A stretch of 64,000 bases of DNA from Dromaius novaehollandiae (taxonomy: Eukaryota > Chordata > Aves > Casuariiformes > Dromaiidae). The notes under the pieces are model-generated. The model was not told the DNA's origin, made no database searches, and saw only the letters and a program-made list of their open reading frames with translations. Where the stretch lies: positions 17,643,501-17,707,500 of the forward strand of contig NC_088111.1 of the NCBI RefSeq assembly GCF_036370855.1, read 5' to 3'. Positions 52,091 through 64,000 of the stretch are shown in pieces. The first letter of the stretch is position 1; every line of letters starts with the position of its first letter. The position numbers and the translations under genes were made by a program.

Positions 52091-54345
52091 CCGGGATGCT
52101 GCAGCCCCTCGCCTCCGCAGCGGCTGGGGGAGACCTGTGGGTGCTGCAGGGGAAGGGGCCGCCCAGCCTCCCTGTCCGTGCCCCAAAGGTGGGCCACGAG
52201 GGCCGGAGCCGGCAAGCTCAGCGCCGCGGGCAGGGGCGTCTGCTCAGCCCTGCACCAGCGCCCAGCACCGTGCGTGGTGCCCCGGCGCAGGCAGAGCCAG
52301 GACTCGCCGGGCTGCACTGCCGCGCTCAGGGGGTCCCGGGGGGGCCAGGGAGCTCCTGCCTGGCAGAAGAGGGGAGAAACGCGCCGGTGCAGGCAGGGCC
52401 ACCCGTCATCACCTCCTCGCAGGGCGGCCACCGGGGCGCTGGCATCGCGCCGCTGCAGAGCCCGCTCCCCCGCGGCAGCCCCGCGCGGCCTGCCGGCGCC
52501 CGGGCCGGGCGTGAAGGGTTAACCGGGCTGCCGGCGCGGATTTGGGCGGATGGGGAAGGAGCTGGAAATCCCTTCCCCAAACAGGCGATCCCCCGCCGAG
52601 GCGAGCGCGCTCCGCCGCCCGGCCGCCCCGCCGAAAGTAAACAGCCGCCGGCGCGGCGCATTCCTGGGCTGGGCCCGGGCCGGGGGGGGCAGCCCGGCCG
52701 CGGCCGCCCCCGCTGCCCGCCCCCGCGGCTCGGAGCCCCGGCGAGCGCCGTGCCGCGTCCGGACCCGGGGCGGAGAGCAGGCCCCCGTCGCCGCCCGCTC
52801 CGCCGGCAACATCTGCTGGGCAGATGTGAGCCGAGGCCCCCCCCCCGCACGGCGCTGCGCGGACCCCGGCTCCCGGGGCGGCCCCCAGGTCCCGTCGCTC
52901 GGGGACCGCGAGCTGCTGGCCCAGCTCCCCTCGTCCGCCCCGCGACGGGCGCCAGCGCTGCCCGGCACCCGGCGGTCCCGCAGCAAGGGCCAGAGCAGCC
53001 CTACGAGGGAGGGGGACGGGCCTCCCGTCGGGCTCCCGGGGGCTCAACCCCAGGCGCCAAAGCCCAGCGCAGCTCGGCTCCTGCAAACCGCTGCCCAACG
53101 CCCCGAGGTTGCATCCTGCCCCTCGTCGCTGCTCAGCGCCCGGGGGGGCCAGACCTGCACCCCGGGGGGGACGGGGCGGCCCCGAGGTGCCCCCGGCCGC
53201 GCGCAGAGGGCAGCGGGGCCGGGCAGCCCCGCGGGCAGGGCGAGGCGGAGGCGCGGGGACCCGTGCGGCCGCAGCAGCTATTTCGGCTAATGACGCTCGC
53301 TGCCACGGCGCCTCCCGCTCCGCCCTCCAAAGGCAGCTCCCCGCGGGGCCGCTCGCCGCCTCCGAGCGCTTCGGCACCCGCTGCCCCTCGTCCCCCGGCC
53401 GCAGAGGCCGGCGCGGGCTTCCCGGCGTGCTGGACCCCGCGGGGGCAGCTTGCACCCCAGCGAGCGGAGCCGAAGGGTTAAGCTGAGCCGCCCCGAGATC
53501 CAGGAGCGAGCGCCGTGATGCCGGCGCCCCGGCTGGCGTGTCGGACACGGGCACGCTGCTCCGTGCTGGCGATCCCGGCCGGCCGAGCGTGCCCGCCGGG
53601 GGATGCTCCGGAGCTCCCGTGGTGCCAGGGACCGCCCCGAGCCGGCACCGCTGCCGGGGCTTCTCCCAGCGGGGGGGCAGCAGGGACTGCAAATCACGGC
53701 CTGGATCCGGCCTCGCCGGGGGCTGAGTCCCAGGGGAGCAGTCGAGCCCCCAGGCAGCCCGGTGCCCCGGGGCTGCTGGCCCCAAACGCCGCCTGCCCTG
53801 CCGCTGCGGCCCCCGCCCCGCACCCTCGCAGCCGGACGCCGGGCCCAGCCGGAGCTGCGCCGGGCACGGGAGAGGCGGCCCGGCCCCGGCGCTCGCGGCA
53901 GCGCGCTGTGTATTCAGCAGTCGGGATGATTTACGGCGCTGCCCGCGCCAGCTGAGCGGAGCCAGGCGCCGGGCTCGGCCTGCCGAGTGCCCGACCCAAA
54001 AAAGGCAGAGAGCGGCGGCGGGCGCGGGGGGAGAGCCGGCGGCGGCGGCCCGCCCCTCCTGGGCCCACGGGCCCGGCTCGGTCCCCTCTGCCGCCTGCGT
54101 CCGACCGGGCTCGGGCCCCTCTCCGCCTGCAACGAACAGAAACGGGGACCGAGGCAGCGGAGCCTGCGGCTCTCTCCCGGCCGCCCCGGAGGAGGACGTC
54201 GGTGGGGACGGGTCCCGGCAAGTGGCATCCACGCGAGGCACCTTTCCCTGCCGGTGCCATCGAGGGGCTCGTGCCCCGGCTGGGTGCGGGGCTGCAGGGA
54301 CCCCGCCGCTCGCCCCGGCCCTGGCCCCCTGCGCGGCGCCGGCGC
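52091..54345. other. GC-rich intergenic DNA without a recognised gene
   Basis: CpG-rich sequence with long but non-conserved open frames on both strands (up to 716 codons) that look compositional. No splice-consistent conserved peptide, tRNA or known repeat was recognised. It may hold distal promoter sequence of the septin long isoform. Confidence 0.6.
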
Positions 54346-54450
54346 GGAGGAGCTCTGCAGCTGCCCGGAGGAGCTCTGCAGCTGCCCGGAGGAGCTCTGC
54401 AGCTGCCCGGAGGAGCTCTGCAGCTGCCCGGAGGAGCTCTGCAGCTGCCC
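54346..54450. repeat. Perfect 21-bp tandem repeat, five copies
   Basis: Five identical copies of GGAGGAGCTCTGCAGCTGCC plus one C. Each unit contains the 6-bp palindromes GAGCTC, CTGCAG and CAGCTG. Because 21 is divisible by three, all frames stay open across it. Confidence 0.95.
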
Positions 54451-54454
54451 AGCG

Positions 54455-55910
54455 CCGCAGCGGCGGCTCGGAAGAACGCGAGTGCTTCGAGGAGCTGTGG
54501 GGCTGCCCGGAGACGCGCACAGGCTCCGGGAGCTGCGCGGAGGGCCGTGTTGAGGGCAACGTGGAGAGCTTCTCAAAGCTGAGGAGAGCTGCCCGGAGGC
54601 GCTCGGGGGTTCATCAGTCACCTCGAGGTGACATGAAGCTGTTCAGAAGAAGCTTGGACAAGCTTTAGAGCTGGTCCGAGCTGTTTGCAGGACTTTTAGA
54701 GTCATTGAGAGCTGTTTGCTCAGGGAACTTCAGAGGAATTTTAAGACTTTCTAGAGCGGTTCAGAGGCATTTTGAGAGGATTCGAGTCATTTAGAGATTT
54801 AGAGCACCTTTTAGAGGACATGTAGGACAGCTGGAGTGCCTTAGAGCACTTCAAAGCTGTTGAAGAGTATTTAGAAGCATTTACATTGTAAAAAACATTT
54901 AGAAGAATTTTAGGCTGTCTTAGATGAAGTTTAGAGCTGCTTAGAGTGGTTTAGAGCTGTTTTAGAGCTGCTTAGAGCTTTTCTGTGCTGTCTGGAAGAG
55001 TTCAGAGATGGTACAGAAAAGTTATAGTGCTGCTAAGAAGAATAGTAGAATGGTTTGGAGGAATTTTTGAGGCCTTTTAGAGCAGTTTAGAGGACTTTCA
55101 GAGTACTCTAAGAGCTTTCAGAGGACACCTTAGAGCAGATTAAAGACATTTCAGAGCCATTCAGAGGAATTTCAGAGTGGTTTAGGGCTGTTGCAAGATT
55201 TTTTTGATCCATTTTGAACAATTGCAGGACTTTTAAAAGCTACTTTAAGCTGCTCCAACAGTTAGAGCTTCTTGGTGCCGGTTGGAGCTGGTTAGAGGAG
55301 TCAGAGCTATTTGAGCAGTTTAAGTGCTTTAAAGCTGTCCAAAGACCCTGCTAGATGTTTGGAGCAGCCTCAAGCTGACTGAAGGGGCTCGTTCCTTTTT
55401 AGAAGGCTTTTAAAGGATTTTTAGAGCTGTTTTGAGACGTTTTAGAAGATGTTAGAGCTGTTTACAGCACTGTAGAGGTCTTGCAGAAAAGCAAGATGTT
55501 CTAAAGCAGTTCAGAGGAGGTTTAGCACTACTTAAGAGAGTTCAGAGCAGCATAAACCGGCTTGGAATGATTTGGGGCATTTTGCAGTATTTAGAACAGT
55601 TCAGAGTGTTTTTGAGACATTCTACAGCATTCAGAGGCCTTCAGAGCTCTTTGGAGCTGCTTCGAGTGCTTCAGAGCTGCTGAGAGGAGTTTTAGAGCAC
55701 CGCAGAGCTATTTAAAACAGTTTGGAGTTGCTTGGAGGCTTAGAGGAGTTCAGAGGAGACGTGGAGCAGCGTAAAGCAGTGCTGAGCAGCTCAGAGTTTG
55801 AAGTGTTTTAGACCTTTCTGGAGCACTTCAGCAGTGGCTCAGAGTGCTGCAGAGGATTTTGAGCGGCTCGGAGCAGCTTAGCGTTTAGCACTTTTAGAAC
55901 AGTATAAAAG
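54455..55910. repeat. Degenerate 11-bp-class tandem array, C-depleted on plus strand
   Basis: After a GC-rich transition (54455-54660) about 1.25 kb consists almost wholly of variants of TTTAGAGCTGT and TTCAGAGGA, spaced near 10-13 bp. The plus strand is rich in T, A and G and poor in C, against a very GC-rich neighbourhood. GAGCTGTTTAGAG looks like GAGCTGCCCGGAG of the adjacent 21-bp units after C-to-T and G-to-A changes. No coding potential and no known family were recognised. Confidence 0.85.
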
Positions 55911-56397
55911 AGGTTATAGACAAGGGAAAGCCCTCCATGTCCTTACCTGGAGCGTACTGAAACGAGTCCCAGGAGGTGCTGAGCCATAGCCTGTGGTCCA
56001 GGTATCAGCCCTCCTCCTCTCTCTCCTGAAAAGCCAGATGCTGGTGGGGGACGCTGCCAGCTCCGACGGCCCCTGGTCCCTAACCGCACTTGAGCCCTCT
56101 CTGGAAAGCAAAGCCAAAAACCTGGGCAAATCCTCCCCCAGTCCGGCGGGCGCTGAGCCGCAGCGGAGGTCAAAGGGAAGTTTTGGCGCGGCTCCCTGTG
56201 CCCTCAGCACCGCCAAAGCCGGCCGGGTCCAGCCCCCGCCTGCCCTCCACAGCCCCTTCGCCATCTCCGTCAAGCCTGGTCCCATCCGGCCCCGCTGGGG
56301 ATTCGACGGCGGCGGCACGGGCGACGCAGCCAGCCCTCCCCGGCGATCGGAGCCACCCCGGAGGAAAGCAGGCCTCTGGGCAGGAATAGTAACAGCT

Positions 56398-56403
56398 TTT
56401 AAT
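56398..56403 (-). terminator. RAB11FIP3: Candidate poly(A) signal ATTAAA of RAB11FIP3
   Basis: TTTAAT on plus, ATTAAA on minus, within AT-richer sequence that begins abruptly at about 56390. No AATAAA was seen on the minus strand between here and the stop at 59339, so the 3' UTR would be about 2.95 kb. Confidence 0.45.
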
Positions 56404-56696
56404 CTGACAAGAATTGATACATCATTTAAGACAATACTGTTTTTGCCTCTTGGTTGGGACTTCCTTCACATACCAGTAGGGAAAGAGGAACATTTTCGGG
56501 AAGTACAGTTTTTTCCATAGGGACTTTAAAGCATGGTGAATGTGCAAGTCAGTGCTTTGTTTGCTTAAAACTTTTTCCCGGTGCTTATTTACAGTTACAG
56601 TACCTCTTTGTGAGCGACAGGAAAAAAGACGATTGTTTTAACTGGGGATCCATGATCCCGAGTTGAGAAAGGCAAATCTCCGATATTTATATATTT

Positions 56697-56717
56697 ATAC
56701 ATATATATATATATATG
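56697..56717. repeat. (AT)n microsatellite
   Basis: Short AT dinucleotide run near the presumed 3' end of RAB11FIP3. Confidence 0.85.
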
Positions 56718-59338
56718 CTTTTGTGTATACACAGATACATTTCTCTCTTCTTTAAAGTATTAAAAAAATGATCAACCTTCATTCTATAAAAATACCTACT
56801 CTACAAGATAGAAAAATTTCCCTCTCCAAGTATACACTGATTTACACCCAAAGCTTCTCTGGAAATGTACATTACGTGGCTTCTTCCCGCAGCCTCGGGC
56901 AGGGAGGGGAGCGGGCGCCGGGGCACAGCTCGCTGCAGGCTGCGGAGAGCTTGCGGCTCGGGGCCGCGCTGCAGCGGGGCAGAGGAAGGCGTTAGCAGCA
57001 CATCGCCCCGACCGAGGGCGACCGACCCGCCCTTCCGCGCGAGCCGTGAGCCCGCGGCCTTGCTCCTCCGCGCTCCGTCTGGCAGGCGCTCCCTCCGCCC
57101 GCGTTTTTGCCTGGAGGAGCTCGGCAGCGAGCCTCGGAGAGAGGCCGGCGCTGTGCGGAGAGGGGAGGTCTGCGCCGTGCCGACCCGGCCGAGCGGCGCC
57201 GGCTCCCTGCTGCATCTGCACAGCTCTGCCTCGCGCGAGGCCACGGCAAGCGAGCGCCCGGGCTAGCCGGGTTTGGGGAGGAGCGTGGGGCAGGGAGCCA
57301 TCGCAACAGGCGCTCAGCGGACTCCTGGGCCGACTCCCCCGGGGCCCTGGCACAGGGGACGTCACCTGCGGAGCAGCGAGCCGCCGGGGACGCAGCGCAG
57401 ACTATGGCTGCGGCATCTGCCATCCCTCCCGGCTAGCGGCACCCTTCAGGAGAAAAGCAAGCTGGCTGATTTACCAGCGCTCCGGCTCGGAAAGAAATCT
57501 GTTGCGTGCTCAACACAGCCATGCTTGGAAGCATTTGGGGGACAAGAAAATACCCCCCCCAGCCAGCAGCCAAGAGCCAGTTCCTTGTGCCTTCTATTTT
57601 CAGGCCATCCTGGCATTTCCAAAATGTGACAAGCAGGAAAACCAACCACTTCTGGGGGCTGAATACACTAAGTGAAGCCAGACCTTTGGGAGTTTGCTGG
57701 CCTCCGTCCTCTCTTGGAAGTCGGAGGGAAGCAGGTTGTTTAACTAGCTGCTCCCGTGCTCCCCGCGGGGCGCTGCGCGAGGCCTGCTTGTGCCAGCAAG
57801 CCGAAAGCTGTCTGATGTAAACATGGCTTTTGTTTCCCAGGGAGCTGGTTTTTATCCTCTGGTCAGCGGCCTCCTCTCCCCACGGCATGGGGATCTCGGC
57901 CCAGGCAGGCTCCGCGGGCCGGGAAACCGGAGCAGCTGCTCCATGCCCTTCCCCGGCAGAGGCGAGAGCAAGGCGGGGAGGCTGGAGCGGGCTCTCCCTC
58001 CAGGGCTACAGCTATCACCAGCAGAGCCCTGCTCCGAGCCGGTGCCCCGCCGGCCACGCGACGCCGTCCCCAGGCTGCGGGGCCAACGCAGGGCCACAGC
58101 GGCCGCCGGCCGGCCCCGGGAGGCAACGCGGAAAGCGGCAGCCCTCTCTGCTCGGTGCGGGCGGCCAGGCCTGGCCTTGACTGCCCTCGGACACCGCGTG
58201 CCCAGGCGCTGGGTACCGCCAGGCTGGACCAGCCAAGGTGGGGTGGGGTGGGGAGAGCTGGCCAGGACCAGCCTCCAGTGCAAGTTGAAGAGTCACAGCC
58301 TTTCCTCCAGTCCCTGCAGGCTGGAAAGACAGCACCGGTGTGTCTACGGCTGGGGCAGAGGGGCACATCTGCCCCCCAAAGCTGCTGCCTTGCAAGCTCA
58401 AGCCAGGTCCCCCGGCTCAACGGATAGCGCACGGGCCCCTTGGGGGACCTGTACGACAGACAGCAGGGGAGCTGCGAGCGGGGAGGAGAGCTGCTTGCCG
58501 CTCTGCCAAACCGCCCAGCAGAGCTGTGACCGCAAAGGTGTGCCGAGGGTAGTGAGCCACAGACAGCAAAAATAAATAAGGAGACAGGTGACAAACTGCA
58601 CTGACGCCCTGTCCCAGAAGGCCGCTCCCCTGCCTCTTCCTTCCACCAGCGAGCGAGAGAGAAGCCAGCTAGCTCTCTGCACGCAACCCCCTTCCCAAGC
58701 AAAAGCAGCAGGGCAAGCATCAACTGTGCCAGCTGGATGAACAAACTCGCATTAAGTTAATAAAAAAAATTCTACAAGTCCGGGACATGTTTCCCTCTTT
58801 GCTAGGTCTGCCCCAGTGAGTGAGTGTGTCACGGACACTTTGGCAAAGCAGATACTTGGGCTGGACAGGGCAGCAAGGGAAAACGTCAGCTCCACCACTT
58901 CCTTCTCCATCCCTTTATCCTACGGTTCAGAGAAACCCTCTGCTTACAGCCCTGGCGTCGGCAAGCTCCTGTCCACGCCCCGCGCAGCAGAGGCTCTGAC
59001 ACTCGCAGCAGGGACAGTTCCCGTGCGCAGCCACTTGCCAGCTTCACTGGTAGCGGGGACAATACAGGTCCTTCCTCCGCTGTCCGTTGCCTGTGTTTCT
59101 TCTCCAGGTTCCCTTTCACCCTCCAAAGGCAGAAGGGTTTCAAAATAACAGAGTCAGACAACAAAGCGATGCTGCTGTTTTTCTTTTTCCCTGGTCCACT
59201 GGACAATTGACCTATCAATCTGACGTGATGCTTCCTTGTGCCTTCATCAAGAGCAAAGACCTTTCGAGTCCTTTTTCCTCTCAGAGCACCAAATCCAAAC
59301 CCAAAGAAGAGCGCGCAACCCACGGCTCTTGGCCGCCC

Positions 59339-62300
59339 TTACTTCACTTCCAGGATGGAGGGGTTTGTCTCCATGATGGCCACGATGATCCTATCGATGT
59401 AATCCTGCAGGCGGAAGTTGATCTCCTCTTGCTTTTGAATTGCTTCCATGAGCTGCAAGCAGGAGAGAAGGGCAGTAAGTGGCCACGACTAGCACACAAA
59501 GACACATGGGACTGAAGAGATTTCCCTCTTCTTCATTTTAGCTTGGATTGTTCCTCATCAGGTACAACAGCACCTCAGGGAGCGACTGGCAGGACTGCAT
59601 TGAGTCTCGTGAGCTCTTTAACACCCAGACTAACTCCATGCTTCTGCAGGAATCTCTTGGCTCTGGCTAGTCTCCCCATGATGGAGGCTCCTATATCCCA
59701 AGCTTTCCAAAGCCAATGCTCCAGGGGCCACACCATGCATTTGGGGGCTCAGACGCGAAAGCCAGAGGCCTGCCCTGGGCTGGGGACACAGGCACAGCAG
59801 GCTGAGCGCAACTCCCAGACTCGCACTGTTAGGAGAGCATGTTATGGTACCTCTGAAGCTCACCCCAGCCTTTCCCTCCCCTTGAGGGGCCTCTGGCCCA
59901 ACAGCACGAGGACATGCCCTCAGCTACTGGCCCAGCTCCTTAACTCTCCTGTCCTTCCTCAAGTTCTCGGCCAGATGGGAGCCTGGAGAAAGTAGGGCAC
60001 ATCCCATCTCCCTCTGGCCCCCAAAATATCTGTGTGCGTTTTCCCAACACATCTCATGATCCTAAAGATTTAACTCTGATCCTTATGCTCTCACACCAGT
60101 ATCTGGGATACAGCTATCGAAGCAGGGAGAGCACGTGCCAGAGGAGGAGGCAGGAACCAATATCCCTGGCACAGATCGCAACTAAACATGTGCGCACACA
60201 CACGTGCACCATCCTCTGCGAACCATCCCAGGAAGAGGAACACTGTCACAGGGCAGGCAAAGGGCAATGACACACGGCCCTCCAATGAGAGCACTGCCAG
60301 CAAACTGGAAGGGCACTGCTTCCTCCACTCCCACAAACGGGGACTGTCCTGAAAACTCTTGAAGAAGTTGCAGGAATATTTCTTTGCTTGTGATAGCTTT
60401 CAAGGGACTTTTGGGAGTGAGCAGTACTACAGACAGGGCTCCTCCCAGGCCCTCTGTACACTGAGGGGAGACTAAACACACCAGGCACCCCAGATGCAGA
60501 TTGAAGCAAGCAATTCTCTTGCAGCAAGTACCTCGTCTCTGGAGACGGAGCTGATCTCTGCAGCCAAGGACTCTGAGAAGGAGGCTGAGAAGAGGTTCTT
60601 GGCTCCCTGGATGCTCAAGTTAATGATCTGCCCATTCAGTTCATCATTCTGCTCCTTCAGGTTCCTGTTATCCTGTTCACAACAGACATTTGTCAGATGC
60701 TGCCAAAGCATGTGGCGCCCCTGGAGCAGATCGCTCAAGCCTGACTGCATGGCTGGGGAAGACAGAGGCTCTTGTTCCATGCAAGCAGCTAACAGAGCAG
60801 CAGGAATAGCTGGAATACAGTCCAACTTGGCAGAGCCTCGAGAATCTCTACAGACACGGGATGTCCTGGAGAAATCCAGAGGACACCAAGATCTGAAGGG
60901 GCTCTAGAGACGTGACATCCTTCAGAGGAAGAAAGCCACCTCTCCTGTCCCAGGACAGCAGCCCAAGAGCCATGCACAGCCAGCTGCAGAAATAAGACTC
61001 CTGCACAGCAGCCTTACACGGCCTGGTCTGCTTCTGAAGGCTGCAGAAGGCATGGCCAACCCACGAGCAGCCTCCATGCCAGAAGCCCTTAGTAGCCATG
61101 ACTAGTGCAGAACTTGTGCCAGGTACCGTCCTGCTCTGCTCGTCCTCCCCAGCGCAAAGCCTCAGCAGTATGAGCCATCCCCCTCACGTGCCGGCAGCTG
61201 GGAAGACCGAAGGGAGCACACACGCTTGCCCTGCTTCCCATATTCCCAGCGCTTGCTGTGATACTGCTGGGACAGGCACTGGGCTGTCAAATGCAGTGGC
61301 AGCACTTGGGGAGGCTGAACAACACACAGGGGCGACAGTCCTAGGTCCGTCAGGGAATCTGCATCCCATTTTGCAAGTCAAGCAGCTGACACATGTCCCT
61401 CCCTGCCCAGCCCCAGATACCTGCTTGAGCTGCTTGATCTCCTGCTCCAGCTCCGTCTCCCGCGTCCTGCTGTTGTACTCCTGGAGCCCCATGCTGCTGC
61501 TCCTGCCCCTTCGCTGCTCAGCTTCCAGTTTGAAGAGCTGCAAGTGCTCGAGCTGCTTCCTGAGGTCCTCGATGAGCTGAAGCACAAAGGAAGAGGACAA
61601 CTGTGAGCACCACACCTCCTGCAAGTCCAACCGCTCACACTGGTCACTGCTGCTGCAACAAGTTGTTATTGCTGCGGCAGGATTAACAGACCGGTTCTGG
61701 GAGGCACATGGCTTCTCTTCCCCAGCAAACAGGAGCAGGGGAGCTACTTAAAAATGTGAAAGCAGCCCCAGGCCCTGGAGGGGCTCTGTCGGAGCACCAC
61801 AGACGCTGGCTCCAAGTCAGCGGCAGGAGGCAGAGGCCCTCCTAGCAACGCGGGCATTTGCTCTGGCAGCTCCCACAGCTCTGGTCTCCCTCTCGCCACA
61901 GCGGGAAGCCTTGGCCGGGGAAGAAGTGCCATGAATGCCCGTCACAACTGAGCGCTCTCAGCCTCAAAGATGACTCTGATTTCCCTTTTGAGGCCAAAAC
62001 TTCCTTTCCTACAGCAATGGCAAGCGCTGTTTGAGCCTCTAGCTGGAATTAGCAACCACACAGGCCCCTGAAGGGGCATCTGCGCCTCCCCCCCCCGTAC
62101 ACGGGAGCTGGGAGCGCTGCCAGCACACAAACTCCTGCTGCCGCTAAGCACGGCAAGCTCTCACCCGAGCAGCCTCGCATCCCTGCCCCCGTCCCGCCCA
62201 CCAATGCCTGCCAGTGCCGCACACTATCATCCCCGCGCTTCTGCCACAGCTCCTCTGAAGCAGGAGAGAAGCAGGCCCTGTGGGGAGGAGGCCAGGGAGG

Positions 62301-62704
62301 CACAGCCTGCCTGGGCTCGCGGGTGTGGACGGACACACTCGGCTGAATTTTAACACAGGCAAAAGCGAGAAGTGACAGATGTCACACAGTGAAGGTGCTG
62401 CACACTCTCTCTCTCTGCCCCGGCAGGACCAAATGCTCGAGCTGTACCTATCTCTGGAGAGGCCAGCGAGGCCGGCTCCTCCCAGGCTGGGTGCACAGCA
62501 CCCCTGTTCGGGTGAACCAGCCGGGCAGCTTGTGACAGGCTGAAGGAGCACCTGTATGCTACTCACCTCCTGCGTAGACTCCTTCTCCTTCTGAAACTGG
62601 TGTCTCTCCTGATTCAGCTTGTCCCCCATCTTCCTCTTGTTCTCCTGCTCCTCTGTGAGCTGGACGGTGAGGTCTTCGATCTCATCCAGCAACTTCTGCT
62701 TCTC
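59339..62704 (-). CDS. RAB11FIP3: RAB11FIP3 C-terminal exons, partial
   Basis: RAB11FIP3 (Arfophilin-1) is a class II Rab11 effector that also binds Arf6. It links recycling endosomes to dynein and the cleavage furrow. The last four coding exons are 62567-62704, 61421-61576, 60532-60672 and 59339-59452. All are phase 0 and encode a continuous coiled coil (EKQKLLDEIEDLTVQLTEEQ; LIEDLRKQLEHLQLFKLEAE; the SSSMGLQEYNSRTRETELEQ segment). This is followed by the Rab11-binding domain, SSVSRDELMEAIQKQEEINF then RLQDYIDRIIVAIMETNPSI, ending LEVK and TAA. The YIDRIIVAIMETNPSILEVK end distinguishes FIP3 from FIP4 (ILDHNPSILEIKH). Upstream exons, including the EF hands, lie beyond the right edge; 62705-64000 is intron with nothing else recognised. 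Confidence 0.95.
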
Positions 62705-64000
62705 CTGCAATGACATGAAGCACAACAGTCACAAGGGCCGTCTCCAGCACTGCCAGCACTCTTCCCATTTGCTCAAGGACGCTGCACACGCCAAGCACCG
62801 CGGGGAACGCTCTTCTCGCTGACGTACTGGGATGCTTTGCCTGCTGTGATTTCATTTGCTGTCTGAGGACTTCAGAGCCCGAGTGCTTTGGCAGCAGTAA
62901 GAAGAGCCACACACCAAAGTAGCACCATTAGAGAGTAAGATAGTAAGAGATGATCAAGAACAAATCCAGCAGTGATCCCCACACAGGCAAACACCTGCAC
63001 TTGTGCAGCCTTCTGCGCAGCCCGGTGCTGGTGTGGGACATTGCCTGGGCGGGAAGGGGCCAAGGACCAGTGTGGGGGCTACCCCCCTCAAACACAAACC
63101 TTTCTAAAAGCCAGAAACACCAAAAAGACACCAGACAATGCTGGTGCCCAATGGCCCATGCCATGAAGAGGCCAGAACCAGCTCTGAAGGAGAGCTCCAA
63201 CTCCCCAGCTAGGTGCTGTGTCTGGGGTGCTCTGGTCCACGGAGCGCAGCGCCAATAGCACTATGCGAGCATGAAACGCAACGTTAACAACAAAATCCCC
63301 ATTTCAGACAACAGGCAAGATATCAGTTTAATCAGCAGGGGTTTCTCTTCTCAGCAGGGGAGGAGCAGTAATTGCACCTCTCACTGCTCATTAACCACAT
63401 TAACTGCGGAGAAAAGCAGCACTGCTCTGCAGAGGGACGAAGAACCGAAACAAACTTCACAGGGCTGAACACACCTAGGCAAGAAAAACATCCTCAGACT
63501 CCACACAGCCTCTCAAGCTTGGTGCTGGAACCTGGGGGTTTCCTTTTACTCGTATAGTGCTTTTCACACCCACAGTCTCAACATCCGCTGCTTACGAGGT
63601 CCTGACGATGAGGTTGTGTGGCTGCGCCAGGCGGGAGACTGGGCTGACAAAGGTCTCCTGCAGGCTCAGAAGCCATGAATGGATGAAATACTTGAAGGCC
63701 TTAAGCTGGGCAGGATGGAGATTTGATTTCACTTAAATTTTCATCTTAATTTTGCCAGAAGCCTGAACAGTAATGTGATAACATACCAACTCTGTACCAG
63801 GTGTTATATCTGCTCCCCCTTCCACTCTCTCCAGAAACAATGATCTTGTCCAGCTCTACAGGGACTCTGCTATGTTGGTGAGGGTCCCACTTTGGCCCCA
63901 TTAACAGATGCCTAGTCCTGAATCCCACGTCCAGCGACAAGTGAGAGGATCTTGCAGATACCCCAGTGCTTTGGAGACTCAGCGTGCAAGTCCAGTGACG

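Larger units (their letters stand above)
56385..59338 (-). other. RAB11FIP3: Probable long 3' UTR of RAB11FIP3
   Basis: No conserved exon was recognised here. The 56400-56870 part is AT-rich with an (AT)n run (56697-56717). The 56880-57480 part is CpG-rich and could instead mark a separate promoter. Assignment to the 3' UTR rests on the absence of an earlier poly(A) hexamer. Confidence 0.4.

Noticed and set aside
49920-52514. 864-codon plus-strand frame with TH/HT dipeptide runs
   Set aside because: The runs are translations of the CA-rich repeat and the 44-bp minisatellite. The real coding signal here is on the minus strand (septin exon A).
52409-54559. 716-codon minus-strand frame with LLRAAAE repeats
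   Set aside because: The repeat is simply the in-frame 21-bp tandem array; the rest is compositionally biased and non-conserved.
59339-62704. RAB11FIP4 instead of RAB11FIP3
   Set aside because: The C-terminal IMETNPSILEVK and the SSSMGLQEY segment fit FIP3. FIP4 ends differently.

Overview
The window is vertebrate nuclear DNA, most likely from a bird and probably a GC-rich microchromosome. Every recognisable gene belongs to a spliced vertebrate family. Introns are short, CpG-rich promoters are frequent, and from about 27 kb onward the non-coding DNA is packed with G/C-rich minisatellites. No bacterial, organellar, CRISPR or clear viral sequence was seen. Gene names come from recalled family sequences, not from searches. 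Exon borders were set by eye from homology plus GT/AG (once GC/AG) sites, and for each complete gene the exon lengths sum to an intact frame.

Layout, left to right: (1) 5' part of WDR90 (minus strand, four coding exons, continuing off the left edge). (2) Complete CFAP70 (minus, 26 coding exons, 1,128 codons); its stop lies only about 270 bp upstream of the WDR90 start codon on the same strand. (3) A GC-rich intergenic stretch with a minisatellite. (4) Complete MSS51 (plus, six coding exons, 448 aa). (5) A PITPNC1-type phosphatidylinositol transfer protein gene (minus), tail to tail with MSS51, with an 8-nt microexon and two alternative last exons. (6) A single-exon MYADM-like four-helix-repeat membrane protein (minus). 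(7) SEPTIN12 (minus), with the conserved GTPase body plus two upstream exons that form a SEPTIN9-like long N-terminus. (8) A 5-kb intergenic region with several tandem repeats, including a 1.4-kb degenerate repeat of about 11 bp. (9) The 3' end of RAB11FIP3 (minus, last four coding exons and a long 3' UTR), continuing off the right edge.

Functionally the genes do not form one pathway. WDR90 and CFAP70 both serve centrioles or motile cilia. MSS51 is a mitochondrial/muscle factor. The PITP, the MYADM-like protein, the septin and RAB11FIP3 act on membranes, cytoskeleton and trafficking. By human gene order the window mixes 16p13.3 genes (WDR90, SEPTIN12, RAB11FIP3) with a 10q22 pair (CFAP70, MSS51) and a PITPNC1 relative. 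It may therefore hold a synteny junction, or an ancestral order broken in mammals. The most notable observations are the SEPTIN9-like long isoform of the septin, the compact CFAP70-WDR90 junction, the PITP alternative ends and microexon, and the strand-asymmetric 11-bp repeat array.
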